Shown here one piece after another: positions 42,917 to 53,919 of a stretch of 64,000 nt of DNA. Numbering within the stretch: the first letter of the stretch is position 1; the number at the start of each line of letters is the position of its first letter. Position numbers and translations under genes: made by a program. The notes beneath the pieces were generated by a model. That model searched no databases, had not been told where the DNA came from, and saw nothing but the letters and a program-made list of their open reading frames with translations. The stretch covers positions 4,154,001 to 4,218,000 of the forward strand of contig OY294047.1 in assembly GCA_958510825.1 (NCBI GenBank), written 5' to 3'. The DNA is from Brachypterus glaber. Lineage: Eukaryota > Arthropoda > Insecta > Coleoptera > Kateretidae.

Positions 42917-43994
42917 AGGGGGAGTGCGGGAGAGTTGAACCGCTTTTTACTGAAAACCATATAAAAACTTTTGTAAGAAAAATAATGATTTATTTATGCT
43001 ATCATTTACGAGTTGTACACATATTATGAAGAATATAATTAAAAAAAATTAAATAACTTGGCGTCAATTTTTTTTTTAATAAATTATGTAGTTTGGTTCA
43101 AGTCTCCCACATAGTCGTGAGACATGGTCCACTAGATAAGGAGACTTGACCATACACCATAAATACACTAATAAAATAAATAAAACATTATTAGAAATTA
43201 TTCTTTATTAATGCAAGTAAAAAAATTATCAAATACAAGTAAAACACAAACAAAATATAGCTATTCTTTGGTATAAAAGGAACAATAAAAAATAGAGTTA
43301 TTCTAATATATTAACATTCAGGGCAAATGAAATTTTCATGATATTTTTTTGTTAAACCAACACAAATTTCGTGGACATATCTCCTACAAGTAATGCATAG
43401 ACGCATATCCAGTTTTTCATCACTTCTGCAAATAAAACAAAACCAACTATTAATTTTTTTTGTTTTTTCCGTTCAGAAACTCTTCAAACAATAATTCGTC
43501 TTCCCATGGACTGTCTGAGCTATTGTTATAAACAATTTCTTCTTCCTTCTCTTCCTCAGTATCACTTTCACTAGATTGGACCACTGGTCAAGTCTCCCTT
43601 CGGCTAACGGCACAAGTCTCCCGATAGGTACATTTTAAAGTATTTAACAATTTTTTTAACAAATATCAATAAATTATGATACATCGATATAATAGTTTAA
43701 AAATATAATAAGTAATGAGAATATAGATAAAAGAAAATACAACATACCTTATTATTTGATGGAAATACAACAAAAAGTAAAAAATATTACGATTTCAGTT
43801 TCAATGTACGAAAACACGTTCAACCTCTTGGCGGACCAAAGCAAACTGGATATCTACTCGTGGTCACGTGACATTTTTGGGGCGTGCAAAGCGCATCTTC
43901 TAGACCGACCATTATTTGTTTGGCACATAATTTAAATTAAATATTTGAAATGGTTCAAGTCTCCCATATGGTCAACTCTCCCGAACTCCCCCTA
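42917..43994. mobile_element. 1.08-kb TIR transposon remnant (GGGGGAGTGCGGGAGAGTTGA ends)
   Basis: Ends TAGGGGGAGTGCGGGAGAG and CTCTCCCGAACTCCCCCTA are inverted with TA on both sides. The word AAGTCTCCC repeats inside. It carries a decayed transposase tail on the minus strand (43311-43585). Confidence 0.78.
43311..43585 (-). pseudogene. Decayed transposase C-terminus (acidic segment plus cysteine zinc tail; pogo/CENP-B-like?)
   Basis: First frame: QSSESDTEEEKEEE then SDSPWEDELLFEEFLNG. After a +1 shift in an A-run it continues SWFCFICRSDEKLDMRLC, ITCRRYVHEICVGL and FICPEC, stop. The CxxC..CxxC..H..C..CxxC pattern resembles the short zinc tail at the end of insect pogo/jerky-type transposases. 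The catalytic part is absent. An intron could replace the frameshift (acceptor TTTATTTGCAG), but a fragment is more likely. Confidence 0.5.
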
Positions 43995-44017
43995 CATCCT
44001 GCCAAGTTTTAAGTTAC

Positions 44018-44077
44018 CTATATATTATCTCATCATCGTCGTCGTTGTTGCCCCCACCGCCGCCACCGAAATAAATT
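44018..44077 (-). other. Candidate 60-nt cryptic exon (Gly/Asn/Asp-rich)
   Basis: On the minus strand acceptor CTTTTTTTATCAG is followed by 60 nt that read FGGGGGGNNDDDDEIIY and a donor AG|GTAACT. The phase fits BarH: two bases left over, and BarH's last exon needs one. It may also be a simple trinucleotide-rich patch lying between two transposons. Confidence 0.25.
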
Positions 44078-44162
44078 CTGATAAAAAAAAGTCCCTATAG
44101 TCTAAGAGCTGGTGACCGTTTTTATTTAATTATTTGCTCCCAGCTGTATTTTATATATGTCT

Positions 44163-44329
44163 TAAAGTTTGTTTGTTTTGTTTGTTTGTTTGTTTGTTTA
44201 ACCTCGTACTATTTCCCCTAAGTCCAGGACTTGTGTGGGCTAGTAGTAGAGGGAACCACCGGCTTATACTGACTTTCGAACCAGTTTCTAGGGAGTGTCC
44301 GTTTCACTTATCGCTTTCGCCAAATTTCA
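44163..44329 (-). mobile_element. Putative SINE fragment with (CAAA)n tail
   Basis: On the minus strand: GGTTCGAAAGTCAGT (B-box-like), GCCGGTGGTTCCCTCTAC, TAGCCCACACAAGTCCTGG, then AAACAAACAAACAAACAAAA as tail (44165-44201). The head is cut off by MITE copy 4. Confidence 0.5.
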
Positions 44330-44721
44330 ATGGAGAATTCTCCCATTAGATTAGACAGGGACAAAAGTTTTACCCAAAAAGGATAGAAGACATACATACA
44401 CTCCCACTTCCACCCAACCAAACAAATTCTGTATTTGTTCTTTGTTGAACAAATACAATATTTACTTGGCCGGGCGAAAAGTGCATTATTAAAGAAATTA
44501 CTGGCGCCATCTAAATTTTAGTAGAATTATCTTATTCTACAGATTCACATTAGCTATGTGCCGCTCACTGCTACACTTTCCGGTCAACCAAATAAATACT
44601 GTATTTGTTGTATGAAAAACAAATACAGTATTTATTTAGTTGGCTGGAAAGTGTAGCACAAATGAGATAGAGATAGGGTAGACGTCTTTTGTTTCATAAT
44701 TCTAGTTGTAGAGAGCTCCAT
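44330..44721 (+). mobile_element. Double-hairpin MITE family, copy 4 (392 bp)
   Basis: Full structure with a slightly altered left end (ATGGAGAATTCTCCCATTAG) and a 14-bp deletion after GGCGAAAAGTG. Directly adjoins the tRNA-like unit. Confidence 0.9.
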
Positions 44722-44747
44722 TATTAATTAACTGAAAAAGGCAAATC

Positions 44748-44819
44748 GGCGCCAATGAGAATCGAACTCACGATAGTAGACTTGCTATGCATACGCGCTA
44801 GCCACTACGCTATGCCTCC
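44748..44819 (-). tRNA. tRNA-Ala(AGC)-like sequence, copy 2
   Basis: Same 72-nt layout as 34-105. Here the A box is perfect (TAGCGTAGTGG) and the B box is AGTTCGATTCT, so pol III recognition is plausible. The acceptor stem still has two mismatches and the T stem a terminal G-T pair. Shares the AACTGAAAAAGGCAAATC flank with copy 1. Confidence 0.55.
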
Positions 44820-45432
44820 CATTCAAATTAAGCTACTTGCAAATCACCAGGTCCTGGATCGGGTTTCTTTGGATGCTAGAAGCCTCAAAAAGCTGGTGAA
44901 ATGGGGTCCCCGAAAAATATATTTTTAATTTACGGAGTCAAACAAATAACATTTATTACATTTAGATTAGTCTATTTTTATAGTTTTACACAATTATTCA
45001 GTAGGCTAAGAGTTAAAAAAAGACTTTAAAAACTTTATCTGACATATGTCACACTAAAAAGTCTCAATAATTTTTATTTAATCAAAATGTCATTTCACAA
45101 ATTATCATTTCTTTAAAAAATTAGGTATCACATATTTTAAAGGTACTTTTTAAAGACTGTTCTCACCCCCTGGCCCCACAATAATTGTGTATAACTATGA
45201 AAATAGCTTAATCTGAATGTACTAAATGAAATGTTGAATGTACATTTCATATTGTGACTCGGCAAGTTAAAAATAGATTTTTTGGAAGCTTATTGCCATA
45301 GCTTTTGGAGCTTCTAGCACCCAAAGGAACCGGGTCCGGAGTCTAGCAATTTGACATATATAAAATATAGCCGGGAGCAAATAATGAAATAAAAATGGCC
45401 ACCAGCTCTCCGACTATAAAAGTATAACTTTT

Positions 45433-45866
45433 GTAACGTAAAAATATATTCTTTGAAAACAGACAAGGCGCTTAAAACTTTTCATTTAATTTTTTTAACA
45501 GTAAATTTAAACGAATTTCGGTAAAGTGATAAAAAGGCAGCATGTAGCTATTTGTTGGTGTAACAACCCTCTTGCGGCAAAGTTGATTAAATACGAGCCC
45601 GTAACGCCCTTCCTATTACACCATGACTGTCACTTTCCACGCTAATCTACTTATAATAACCACAAATTCGGCGTCTGGCACTTGGCCCAAAATCGTCGAC
45701 AGAGTGGCGTCTACAGTATGCTATCGTCACTTCCAAAATTGGTCAGTTTTAGTCATGCCTCTAGCAAAATAACGCAATCCAGTACCTTAACATCCCACAA
45801 TTTGTCGCAAACTAGAAGTCGGAAGTGAGTACCTGCCGTGCCGTGCAGTTATACTATTAAAATAAT
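45433..45866. other. GC-richer non-repetitive block in the BarH intron
   Basis: From about 45540 to 45845 base composition is more even than around it, with no terminal repeats or second copy (GCGTCTGGCACTTGGCCC, GTCGACAGAGTGGCGTC). No convincing frame. A candidate conserved noncoding element of the homeobox gene, by context only. Confidence 0.3.
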
Positions 45867-46360
45867 AGTATATTAAAGTACTAGTTTCATAACATACGTT
45901 TTTAGCGCACAAGTACAAGTTTAGGGAACGAGCCGCTTGCGGCGAGTTTTCTAAAGTACTAGCAAGTGCTTTATACAATTTTTTCTATTTTGCTCTAAAA
46001 TTAAAAAAAACTTTCATTTAAATTGATGACTGATTTAGGGATTTTTGGTTTGGATTGGCATTACAGTTTCCAACATGTTTAAAATTCTAAGAACAAATGA
46101 TATTTTGATATATTTTATCTCTTCTCTTTTTTACTGCAATTAACCAAGCCACAATTTTAACATGGTAAAAATAACCTAAACACAAAATTTTGTAGAAAAT
46201 TCAACTTTAAAGCGACATTGACATTTGCACGGAAAATGTCAAGCGATAGGCCAGGTCTGTTGCCAACCCAAAAGAACAAAAAGTACAGACCTCTTATGGG
46301 CCTATAAGAACACGCAAAATGCGTGTGATTATGAGCTTAAAGGAGTCGCAAAATAGAAAA
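45867..46360 (+). mobile_element. TTTTTCTATTTTGC family with GC-core hairpin, copy 2
   Basis: Matches 16678-17186 throughout. The hairpin's second arm is partly deleted (TTTTCTAAAGTACTAGCAAG), while the core GAGCCGCTTGCGGCGAG is kept. Confidence 0.82.
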
Positions 46361-46582
46361 ACCATTTAAAGAGCATTTGACAATCTTTTTCTCTTTTTAC
46401 TCCATTTTTAACTTCATGGCAACTGTCGTTGTCATTGTCGTTAATGAAAATTGATACGAAAAAAAGTCAAAAGAGTTAAAAGATCGTCCTACCCGAACGC
46501 CCTTATATAATATCATTTTTGAAACATTTACAAAAATAAAATAGCAACATTTCCAAGTATATGAACAATATTACAAATTCTC

Positions 46583-47096
46583 TAAAGGCGGCTTTTCACG
46601 GAGCAATTTTTACGCAAGTTTGGTGCTATGCAATTTTGTTGCAAAAATAATTCAGTCACTTCGAATGCCTTCAGGCAACTTTGATGCTATTTTCGAGCCA
46701 TCAAATTATTGGAACACGACGATTTTCACGCAAGATTTATAGTTATTTTCGTGGTACCAACCTAGAAAAAAGTTACCAACTCGATTTCATTTTACTAATA
46801 TAGTAGTAACTGCACATGTTAATAATTATTATTATTAATACTAGGTCCGTCTGTCTAACCAACAACTTCCTTAAAAAAGCAAATGCTAGGTTATGTTTTT
46901 GTCAACAAACGCAGATACAAGTCAAAATTGTCTGGTTGACAGCACTGTTTAACTTGCAATATATAGCGTCAAACTTTCGTACAACTTGCTCCGTGAAAAG
47001 GTAAATGAATGTGAAACTGTCCTCATGCCATATCTGGCAGCAAACTTGCATAGCACCAAACTTGCTTACAAATTGCTCCGTCAAAAGCCGCCTTTA
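46583..47096. mobile_element. 514-bp TIR element (CACGGAGCAATTT ends), copy 2
   Basis: TAAAGGCGGCTTTTCACGG and CCGTCAAAAGCCGCCTTTA are inverted ends. The interior matches 23149-23622. Confidence 0.87.
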
Positions 47097-47952
47097 GTAT
47101 TTCATATACCTGAACTATGAGGAAGCCACCCACTAGGTTCGCAACCCCTAATTACAATTAACCAAATGACCAGGTTTATTTTTCGGCATAATTTTCAAAA
47201 ACAACTAATTGTTGAGTTCCGAGACACTTTAGCGAAATGAAATGGCACTTTTCGAGCCCTATACTTTTCACTTATTGATTTAAGTAAATTAAAAACCACT
47301 TTAACAGATTACCGGTCTCGTTTAAAACCAATACACCTCGATTATTATTTCTGCTGACTCACTATTTAGACTACGAATTAGTTTTGAAAATTATGGTTTG
47401 GCGTCAAAAATAAATATCGTCTGATAAATTTTCAACTTGTCGCTACGCTTTTTATTACAAAGAAAATTCAATTAGTTTTAGATAATAGCGTCTTTATACA
47501 AAACAATCTGTAACATTATACGCAGAGTCTACAGACAAAAAACCTATTAAATAGCATATTAAAATGTTTATCCTTATAAAAGATAGACTTGTAGGACTTG
47601 TAGAACTTCTGAGCAGTTAATAGGCATCTTAGCTGTTAGATTTTGGGAATTATAAATTATTTAATAGCCAAATAAATAAATCTGCAGACGCCATGACTTT
47701 GTGGACAACAAAACATCTACAAACATAAATCAGATATTTTCTTCTTTTATTGGTACTTTTCTTCTAGTTAAACCAGCTTCAGGAATACCAAAGAAACATT
47801 CGGGGGCATCCAGGAATCATTTATGTTTCTTAGGCTTTTCATATTTCTGAATGTAGATTCTATAATACATGGTAAAGTTATCTGTATAAAATTATTTCAA
47901 ATTTTACATTAATTTATTAAAAACATTTACTGAATGAAATAAATTTATTATA
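47097..47952. other. No recognised gene
   Basis: A short phrase after an acceptor-like TTTTCTTCTAG at 47768 reads KPASGIPKKHSGASRNHL on the plus strand, but it is too short to call. The rest is featureless. Confidence 0.4.
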
Positions 47953-49002
47953 CACTGCCGCGCATTAAATTCCGGACACCTAAAAAATTGACATTTTTTA
48001 AATTCAAATATTTGGAAAACTAATTAATGGATTTGACTGATTCTTTTTTTATTTTAAAGCCTTAACATTCTCTACTTTTGTTTGTTTTAAGAATGATTAA
48101 TTTTTTTTTTGTATTAACAGCAACAAATAATGTACAACTATGTTTTTTACCCCATCTTCTAGGACTTGCATGGCACGCCACTGCAACTGTTTATCAAATT
48201 ATTAAAGTCTTTCTTATTGCCGCAGTTTCAATAAATATTTTCTTTTTTATTTTTTTACATTTTTACTTCTGGTTTAGGAGATATCAGGATTTTCCTGAAA
48301 GTTGTCATTTTTTCAGTTAACTTAAAAAGTACTACATGAATTTGATTGATGATGTGCTTTAAATTTGAAGCTTAACCGAGTTACGTTTTTCTTCTAATCA
48401 AGTTTATCAAAAACATAAACTGGGTTTGAAAAACTTGAGTAGAAGAAAAAATAGGGTCACTCGGTCCGGCGGCAGTTCCTCGAAATCACCGTTAAGCCTC
48501 CGTCACACGGCAATAAAAAGTTGCCCCGGGATGAAGAAACTGTAGAAGAAGAAGTAAAAGACATGAGCGTAGAAGAAAAAGTAAAAGATATGAGCTTCAA
48601 ATAAAAAACTCTGCTGATTTAGTACTTTTTGAGTTGCCTGAAAAAATTACAACTTTCAGGAAAATCCTGATATCTCCTAAACCAGAAGTAAAAAAGTAAA
48701 AAAATAAAAAAGAAAATATTCATTAAAACTGCGGCAATAGAAAAGACTTTAAAAATTTGATAAACAGTTGCAGTGGCGTACCATGCAAGTCCTAGAAGAT
48801 GGGGTAAGAAACATAGTTGTACATTATTTGTTGCTGTTAATACCAAAAAAAAATTTAATCATTCTTAAAACAAACAAAAGTAAGGAATGTTTAAGCTTTA
48901 AAACTAAAAAAGAATTAGTCAAATCCATTAATTAGTTTTTGAAATATTTGAATTTAAAAAATGTCAATTTTTTAGGTGTCCGGAATTTAATGTCCGGCAG
49001 TG
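47953..49002. mobile_element. 1.05-kb foldback Tc1/mariner-like element, copy 1
   Basis: Starts CACTGCCGCGCATTAAATTC and ends TGTCCGGCAGTG, flanked by TA on each side. Arms of about 350 bp are nearly identical and inverted. A unique GC-richer centre (48470-48580; GGTCCGGCGGCAGTTCC) separates them. Both arms keep an open frame (VLTATNNVQLCFLPHLLGL and so on), but there is no transposase. Confidence 0.88.
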
Positions 49003-49854
49003 TAGTTATAAAACCAAGCATGTCTAGATAATTGAATAAATATCATTTTATAAAATGCCATACAATTTCATAGAGTAGATATAGTTCTATCCAATAAACG
49101 AAATTATATATAATTTAAAATATCCAATGAATGAATCAATAAAAGCTAACAGTGCATTGAAGCATAAGGCAAATCGAGTATTATTATCTGATTCAGGTAT
49201 TCAATTTGACGGGATATCTGTATAAGAATTCATTATGCAGTTATAATATCCACGAGCATTTAATTGTGGCCAAACCGCAGTCGAAAACATCTTGTAAACG
49301 GAAAGAATTATAAATCAAGCCAAAACTAGTAGCACGCAATATAAAACAAGGTATTATAACAGTATACCTAATGCTTTTTCTTTGTACATATTTCTTCCTA
49401 AAAACATTTAAAGTTTCTTTCTTTTATCCTTTTATCAAAAGTCAATGTGAAATTTCAACTAAAGTTTATTTTTTTAAGGTATAGTTATTTTAAACCTTCC
49501 CGCTTGTAAGCGAAATGACTAGGCCCAATTTACACAACCGTAAAACATTGACGTGCCATTAACGAGAACAAAACAATGGTTTATTCCTCTAAATTATTGG
49601 AATAACAGCGATTTTATAAGCAATTTTTGTTTCTACAGTAATACAAAAGTGTTTTTAGCAACAGCTTTATCAATTCTCTTTTTTTTACATCAAAACATCA
49701 TAAAAGAAAGTAAGTAAACAAAAATTATAAATTTTGGTTATGTTGACATTCAAAACAAGCCACATGCTTCAGTGTAAATCGGACTTTGTGGAGATTTAGC
49801 GGAAAATTTAAAATAACTATACCTTAAAAAATAAACTTTAGGTATGTTTACTTA

Positions 49855-50266
49855 ATGGAGCTCTCTACAACTAGAATTATGAAACAAAAGACGTCTACCC
49901 TATCTCTATCTCATTTGTGCTACACTTTCCAGCCAACCAAATAAATACTGTATTTGTTTTTCATACAACAAATACAGTATTTATCTGATTGGCCGGAAAG
50001 TGTAGCACTGAGTGGCACGAACGAACATAGCTAATGTGAATCTGTAGAATAAGATAATTCTACTAAAATTTAGATGGCGCCAGTAATTTCTTTAATAAAA
50101 CTAATATAGTTACACTTTTCGCCAGGCCAAGTAAATATTGTATTTGTTCAACAAAGAACAAATACAGAATATGTTTGGTTGGGTGGAAGTGGGAGTGTAT
50201 GTATGTCTTCTATCCTTTTTGGGTAGAACTTTTGTCCCTGTCTAATCTAACGGGAGAAATCGCCAT
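49855..50266 (-). mobile_element. Double-hairpin MITE family, copy 5 (412 bp)
   Basis: Full length, reverse orientation; ATGGAGCTCTCTACAACTAG to GGGAGAAATCGCCAT. Confidence 0.93.
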
Positions 50267-50880
50267 TGGGGCTCATTTTCGTTTGTCTGTTTTTAATTTG
50301 GTTAGATGATCCTAGTTTCAGGACTGAACGCTTAGATACTGCATGTTTTCCTAATGGTTAACAAATGCTGAGTTAATTCATAGAATAGATCAACGATATG
50401 TTATACATCCTTTACTGTGATATGATAAAGACGGCAAGCCAAAATTCACAGATAAAATTATGTTATGGCAACACTAAACGGTCCAAAAGAATATGAAAGC
50501 GAGAAAAATACAGTCTTGGTAAAGCAATATTAAACAACGATAAACAAGCTATACAATTTTAGCAAAGATTGTTTACCAGGGTTAAATTCACTGCTATTTG
50601 TAAAATAAATATTAATGTACCATCAATAAATGTCAGAAAAATTACTGTGTTTTCCATTCCAAATAGAAGGACTAATTATACTGATAACTCCCTTATTTGT
50701 AGGATCCTAAAATCCTCAAATAAATATTGTCAAGATTTGGATATGTTTAATATTCTTCAAAATATCTTAAAAAAATATTATTATATTAATTAAGTGTCTT
50801 TTCCACCTGTGCACAGAGGAAGATCGAAGCATCAGAAAAAGGTTAGTGAAAATCCTATTCCCCCCTCCTACCCCATTATA

Positions 50881-50922
50881 GTGGACTGCTAAGTTAGGGT
50901 TAACCCTAAATTAGCAGTCCAC
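50881..50922. repeat. 42-bp palindrome containing TTAGGG/CCCTAA
   Basis: GTGGACTGCTAAGTTAGGG and TTAACCCTAAATTAGCAGTCCAC, one mismatch pair, no loop. Confidence 0.9.
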
Positions 50923-51009
50923 CATCTCTCGTTTTGTTTTCGTTATTTTAAAGTCGTTATATGCTAAGTTATAAAGTTATCGAAGGCATGATTCTGTGTA
51001 TCTATTCAA

Positions 51010-51034
51010 ATAAATAAATAAATAAATAAATGTT
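51010..51034 (+). repeat. (AAAT)n microsatellite
   Basis: About six AAAT units. Confidence 0.95.
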
Positions 51035-51479
51035 TTTTTATCTAACTTAGACATATGTTTGGTTGCTATCTTAGTCAATTCCATCCTATTTTGTATAATA
51101 TTACATTATGTTCCGTTTTATTATGGTAATTTTGTACTGAGGACCATCAACAAAATAAAATTACTATGGTAAAATGCAAAATACGACGGTATTTAATTTG
51201 CCAGTCCGAATATCTGTGAATTTGACTATATTTTTAAAATTTATTGCACGATCCGGACATGTGTAATCCAAATCAAAGGCCTTGGACATTTAATTTGGAT
51301 AATAAGTGTCGCGAATGGGATTAAATTTGCATAAACAGCACACACGCAATGAAGAAACAGCACTTTTTTATTAAGTTTTAACTTGAGAACTTCAGAATAA
51401 AAGGCATAATAAGAAAAACTAGTAGAAAAAGAACTGTAAATTTAAACAAGAAGAACCAATTTAAAAATAGATGTTTTTG

Positions 51480-51950
51480 TAGCCGAGCGTATTGTATCCC
51501 GAGATACGTAGCATCGAGGCATATCAGTGTGCGAGGCTATAACAGTCTTCTCTACCGTGGTTTATATATTATGTTTTTCACTACTACCACATTTATACCT
51601 ATTATTTAAACATTTTTATATCAATAATAAAATAAAATGTTAGCTGGATCTTAACTAACGACGAAAAAACAAGTGTTATACTCTATTATAATTAATTTAT
51701 AATGCTTGCCATGTTAATTTTTTATCCAATAGCAAAATATTGTTGAATTTTGTCCAACAGAAATTATTAAGCAATGTCAAAAAGTCTTTGCAATTTCAGG
51801 AAAATCAAGTGACAGTTATCAATTGTTCATAAAATTAACTCCTACTAGGAGAGAAAAATGAATATTGGTCCAGAGAACCAATTTCTCGGATTAAGAACAT
51901 GATATATAATGGTACGTTCTAAAGCTAGTGGTTAAAAAAAAATATTAAGT
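51480..51950 (+). repeat. Dispersed repeat fragments related to 15595-15665 and 11790-11945
   Basis: 51528-51600 matches the first (TTCTCTACCGTGGTTTATAT); 51800-51950 matches the second (ACTCCTACTAGG; GTACGTTCTAAAGC). They are adjacent here, so they may be parts of one element. Confidence 0.5.
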
Positions 51951-51968
51951 CTGCAAGTTTTTATAAAA

Positions 51969-52130
51969 GAGAACGTTCAAGTATTACGTAACCCTCCTAG
52001 GGGGGGGATCATTTTGGAGTGTTACGCATATGTTAATATATAGTATAGGAAAATAGCGTTACAGGGGGGTAGTGGTCCAAAATGATCAAAATTTGCGTTA
52101 CGTAACGTTACGTAATACTTGAACGTTCCC
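51969..52130. mobile_element. 162-bp palindromic MITE (GAACGTTCAAGTATTACGTAA)
   Basis: Same outer arms as 37500-37740, different G-rich middle (CCTAGGGGGGGGATCATTTT). The word GTTACGTAAC is duplicated in the right arm. Confidence 0.88.
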
Positions 52131-52577
52131 AAACAGAACTTATAAATATTAGTGCAGACTACAGATTATAGTGATATTTAAGCTGGAACTTTGTGGCAAA
52201 CCGCTACCCCTTATAAGCACCCTTCCAAATTCCCTACTTGAAAAATAAATTATACTTTTATATACGGTAATAAATCAAATTTAACTCTAATGATTTTATT
52301 GCCGTTATTTAAAATGCTAATTTTCAACCAGTGGTAATTGTAGAAATTCATTTTCCCGCAGTCAAATTATAATAATAGGCCAGCCGATCGGTAGCCGAGT
52401 AGTTGATTTTGGAAAAGTTTTGAGAACTAGGTAAGTTTTTTTTTTGTAGAATGTTTGAAGCACATTTTACTAAATAGCTCTTTACAAAAAAAAATCCCAA
52501 AAATTCCAAATGCAGCTTCATTTGTTACGAAATAATATTTTTTTTTACTTGCAGCATTTTAAATTTAGCGCTAAAAC

Positions 52578-52912
52578 TTCTTTTATCCAATACATACAGA
52601 TAATAAGACAATTACCAGCTTTATTTTAAATAGATAAACTCAATAATAACCCCCGCGTGGCTTTTACTTTATTGAGTGGATAATTATTTATTTTACCCAC
52701 TCAACTGTCACTTGTCAAATTATTTTCTTGTAAATGTCATTAAAATTTTTAATAAAAATATGAATTGCTAAGCTATTTATTGGATAAAACCTTGTATGTC
52801 ACTCATGGGTAAACCGATATTGCCCTCTCGAAATTTAACCTGCTTGGCTGACGGTTAATTTTCTCATGGAAAATATCTTACTTTACCCACTAGTACTATA
52901 AATAACTATTAT
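52578..52912 (-). mobile_element. ~340-bp repeat with GC-core hairpin, copy 2
   Basis: Reverse complement of 1792-2130 (TTATCCAATACATACAGATA; AACCTGCTTGGCTGACGG; GGGTAAACCGATATTGCCC). The hairpin core is shortened here. Confidence 0.7.
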
Positions 52913-53919
52913 TTATGAAAGATTTTTTTGTAAAATTGCTTTACTAAATTTTTTCCGCAAACACTATCTACCTAAATTATTTTTAATATTTTGCTTTTTC
53001 CCTGATAAAATTATTCAATAATATATTTTATTTTTTAAGTTTTAACTCTATCCAATTTTTTCCAACGTTCATACCTAACTCTACCAACGAACTAATAACT
53101 CTTCTCTCTAGAATACGCATACCGTTAATATAAAGTATCGCCAACATCTCGGTTTGTTTGTAAACAAATAGTAGGTATATTCAGGCCTGAACAATAACAG
53201 TTATCAGTTGCCCCCATGCCCCCTCCCCCTAAATCCGCCCATGGGTCAAATTATAATTATTATATTTTTTCTCTGTGTGTGTATCTTCCAGAAGCATGAT
53301 AAATAAAAACTATAAATAAAGTTTGTTCAGCGAATGTTTACCTTACGTTTCTTCTGGTAAGAAAAGCCGTAGCTAATTTCTTCAACAACTTATTAAGGAG
53401 GCATGAGATTTCAAAGCTTTTCGGTCATACAAAAGAAGCGTACGCCAAGACCGTAAGAAAACAATTTTTACTCTTCGCATTTATAATATTAAATACAATG
53501 TATATTATACAGTGTGTCCAATAAAATTACGGTTTATAGAAATGTTAGTATATAGCGACTGTAAATACTAGAAGTTAAGTTGCTTGGGTTAAATAATAAA
53601 ATTTCTTGCATTGAGTTTAAAAAAAACTTAAATAAAAAATGACAAGTAGATATTTTTCCTAACTTCTTGGAAACAAGTACTTAAACTTAAAAAAAATTAT
53701 TATTTTTTTTTTTAATTGATTAAACAAAAAATAATACTGAAAAAGTAAGATTTCATTAAAGTTTGATTAGTGGAAGATTCTGATTTGAATCCGGATAAAC
53801 TCCTAAGTTTCAATCGAGGTTTTAATTGTTTTTCCTCCTTTTTAATTATTTTTTAAAATTAATAAGCAAGTTATAGTTGTATTTATTGATAGTTGTTTTA
53901 AATAAATTAGACATTAAAA
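52913..53919. other. No recognisable feature
   Basis: AT-rich DNA without clear repeats or exons. Confidence 0.5.

Larger units (their letters stand above)
44085..45432. mobile_element. Large foldback element carrying nested insertions
   Basis: The left arm 44085-44161 (CTATAGTCTAAGAGCTGGTG; TTATTTGCTCCCAGCTG) is mirrored at 45360-45432. The arm continues at 44826-44895 (CAAATCACCAGGTCCTGGAT; GGATGCTAGAAGC), mirrored at 45274-45345. The 664 bp between the two left-arm pieces (44162-44825) is therefore an insertion holding a SINE-like piece, a MITE and a tRNA-like unit. Confidence 0.7.
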
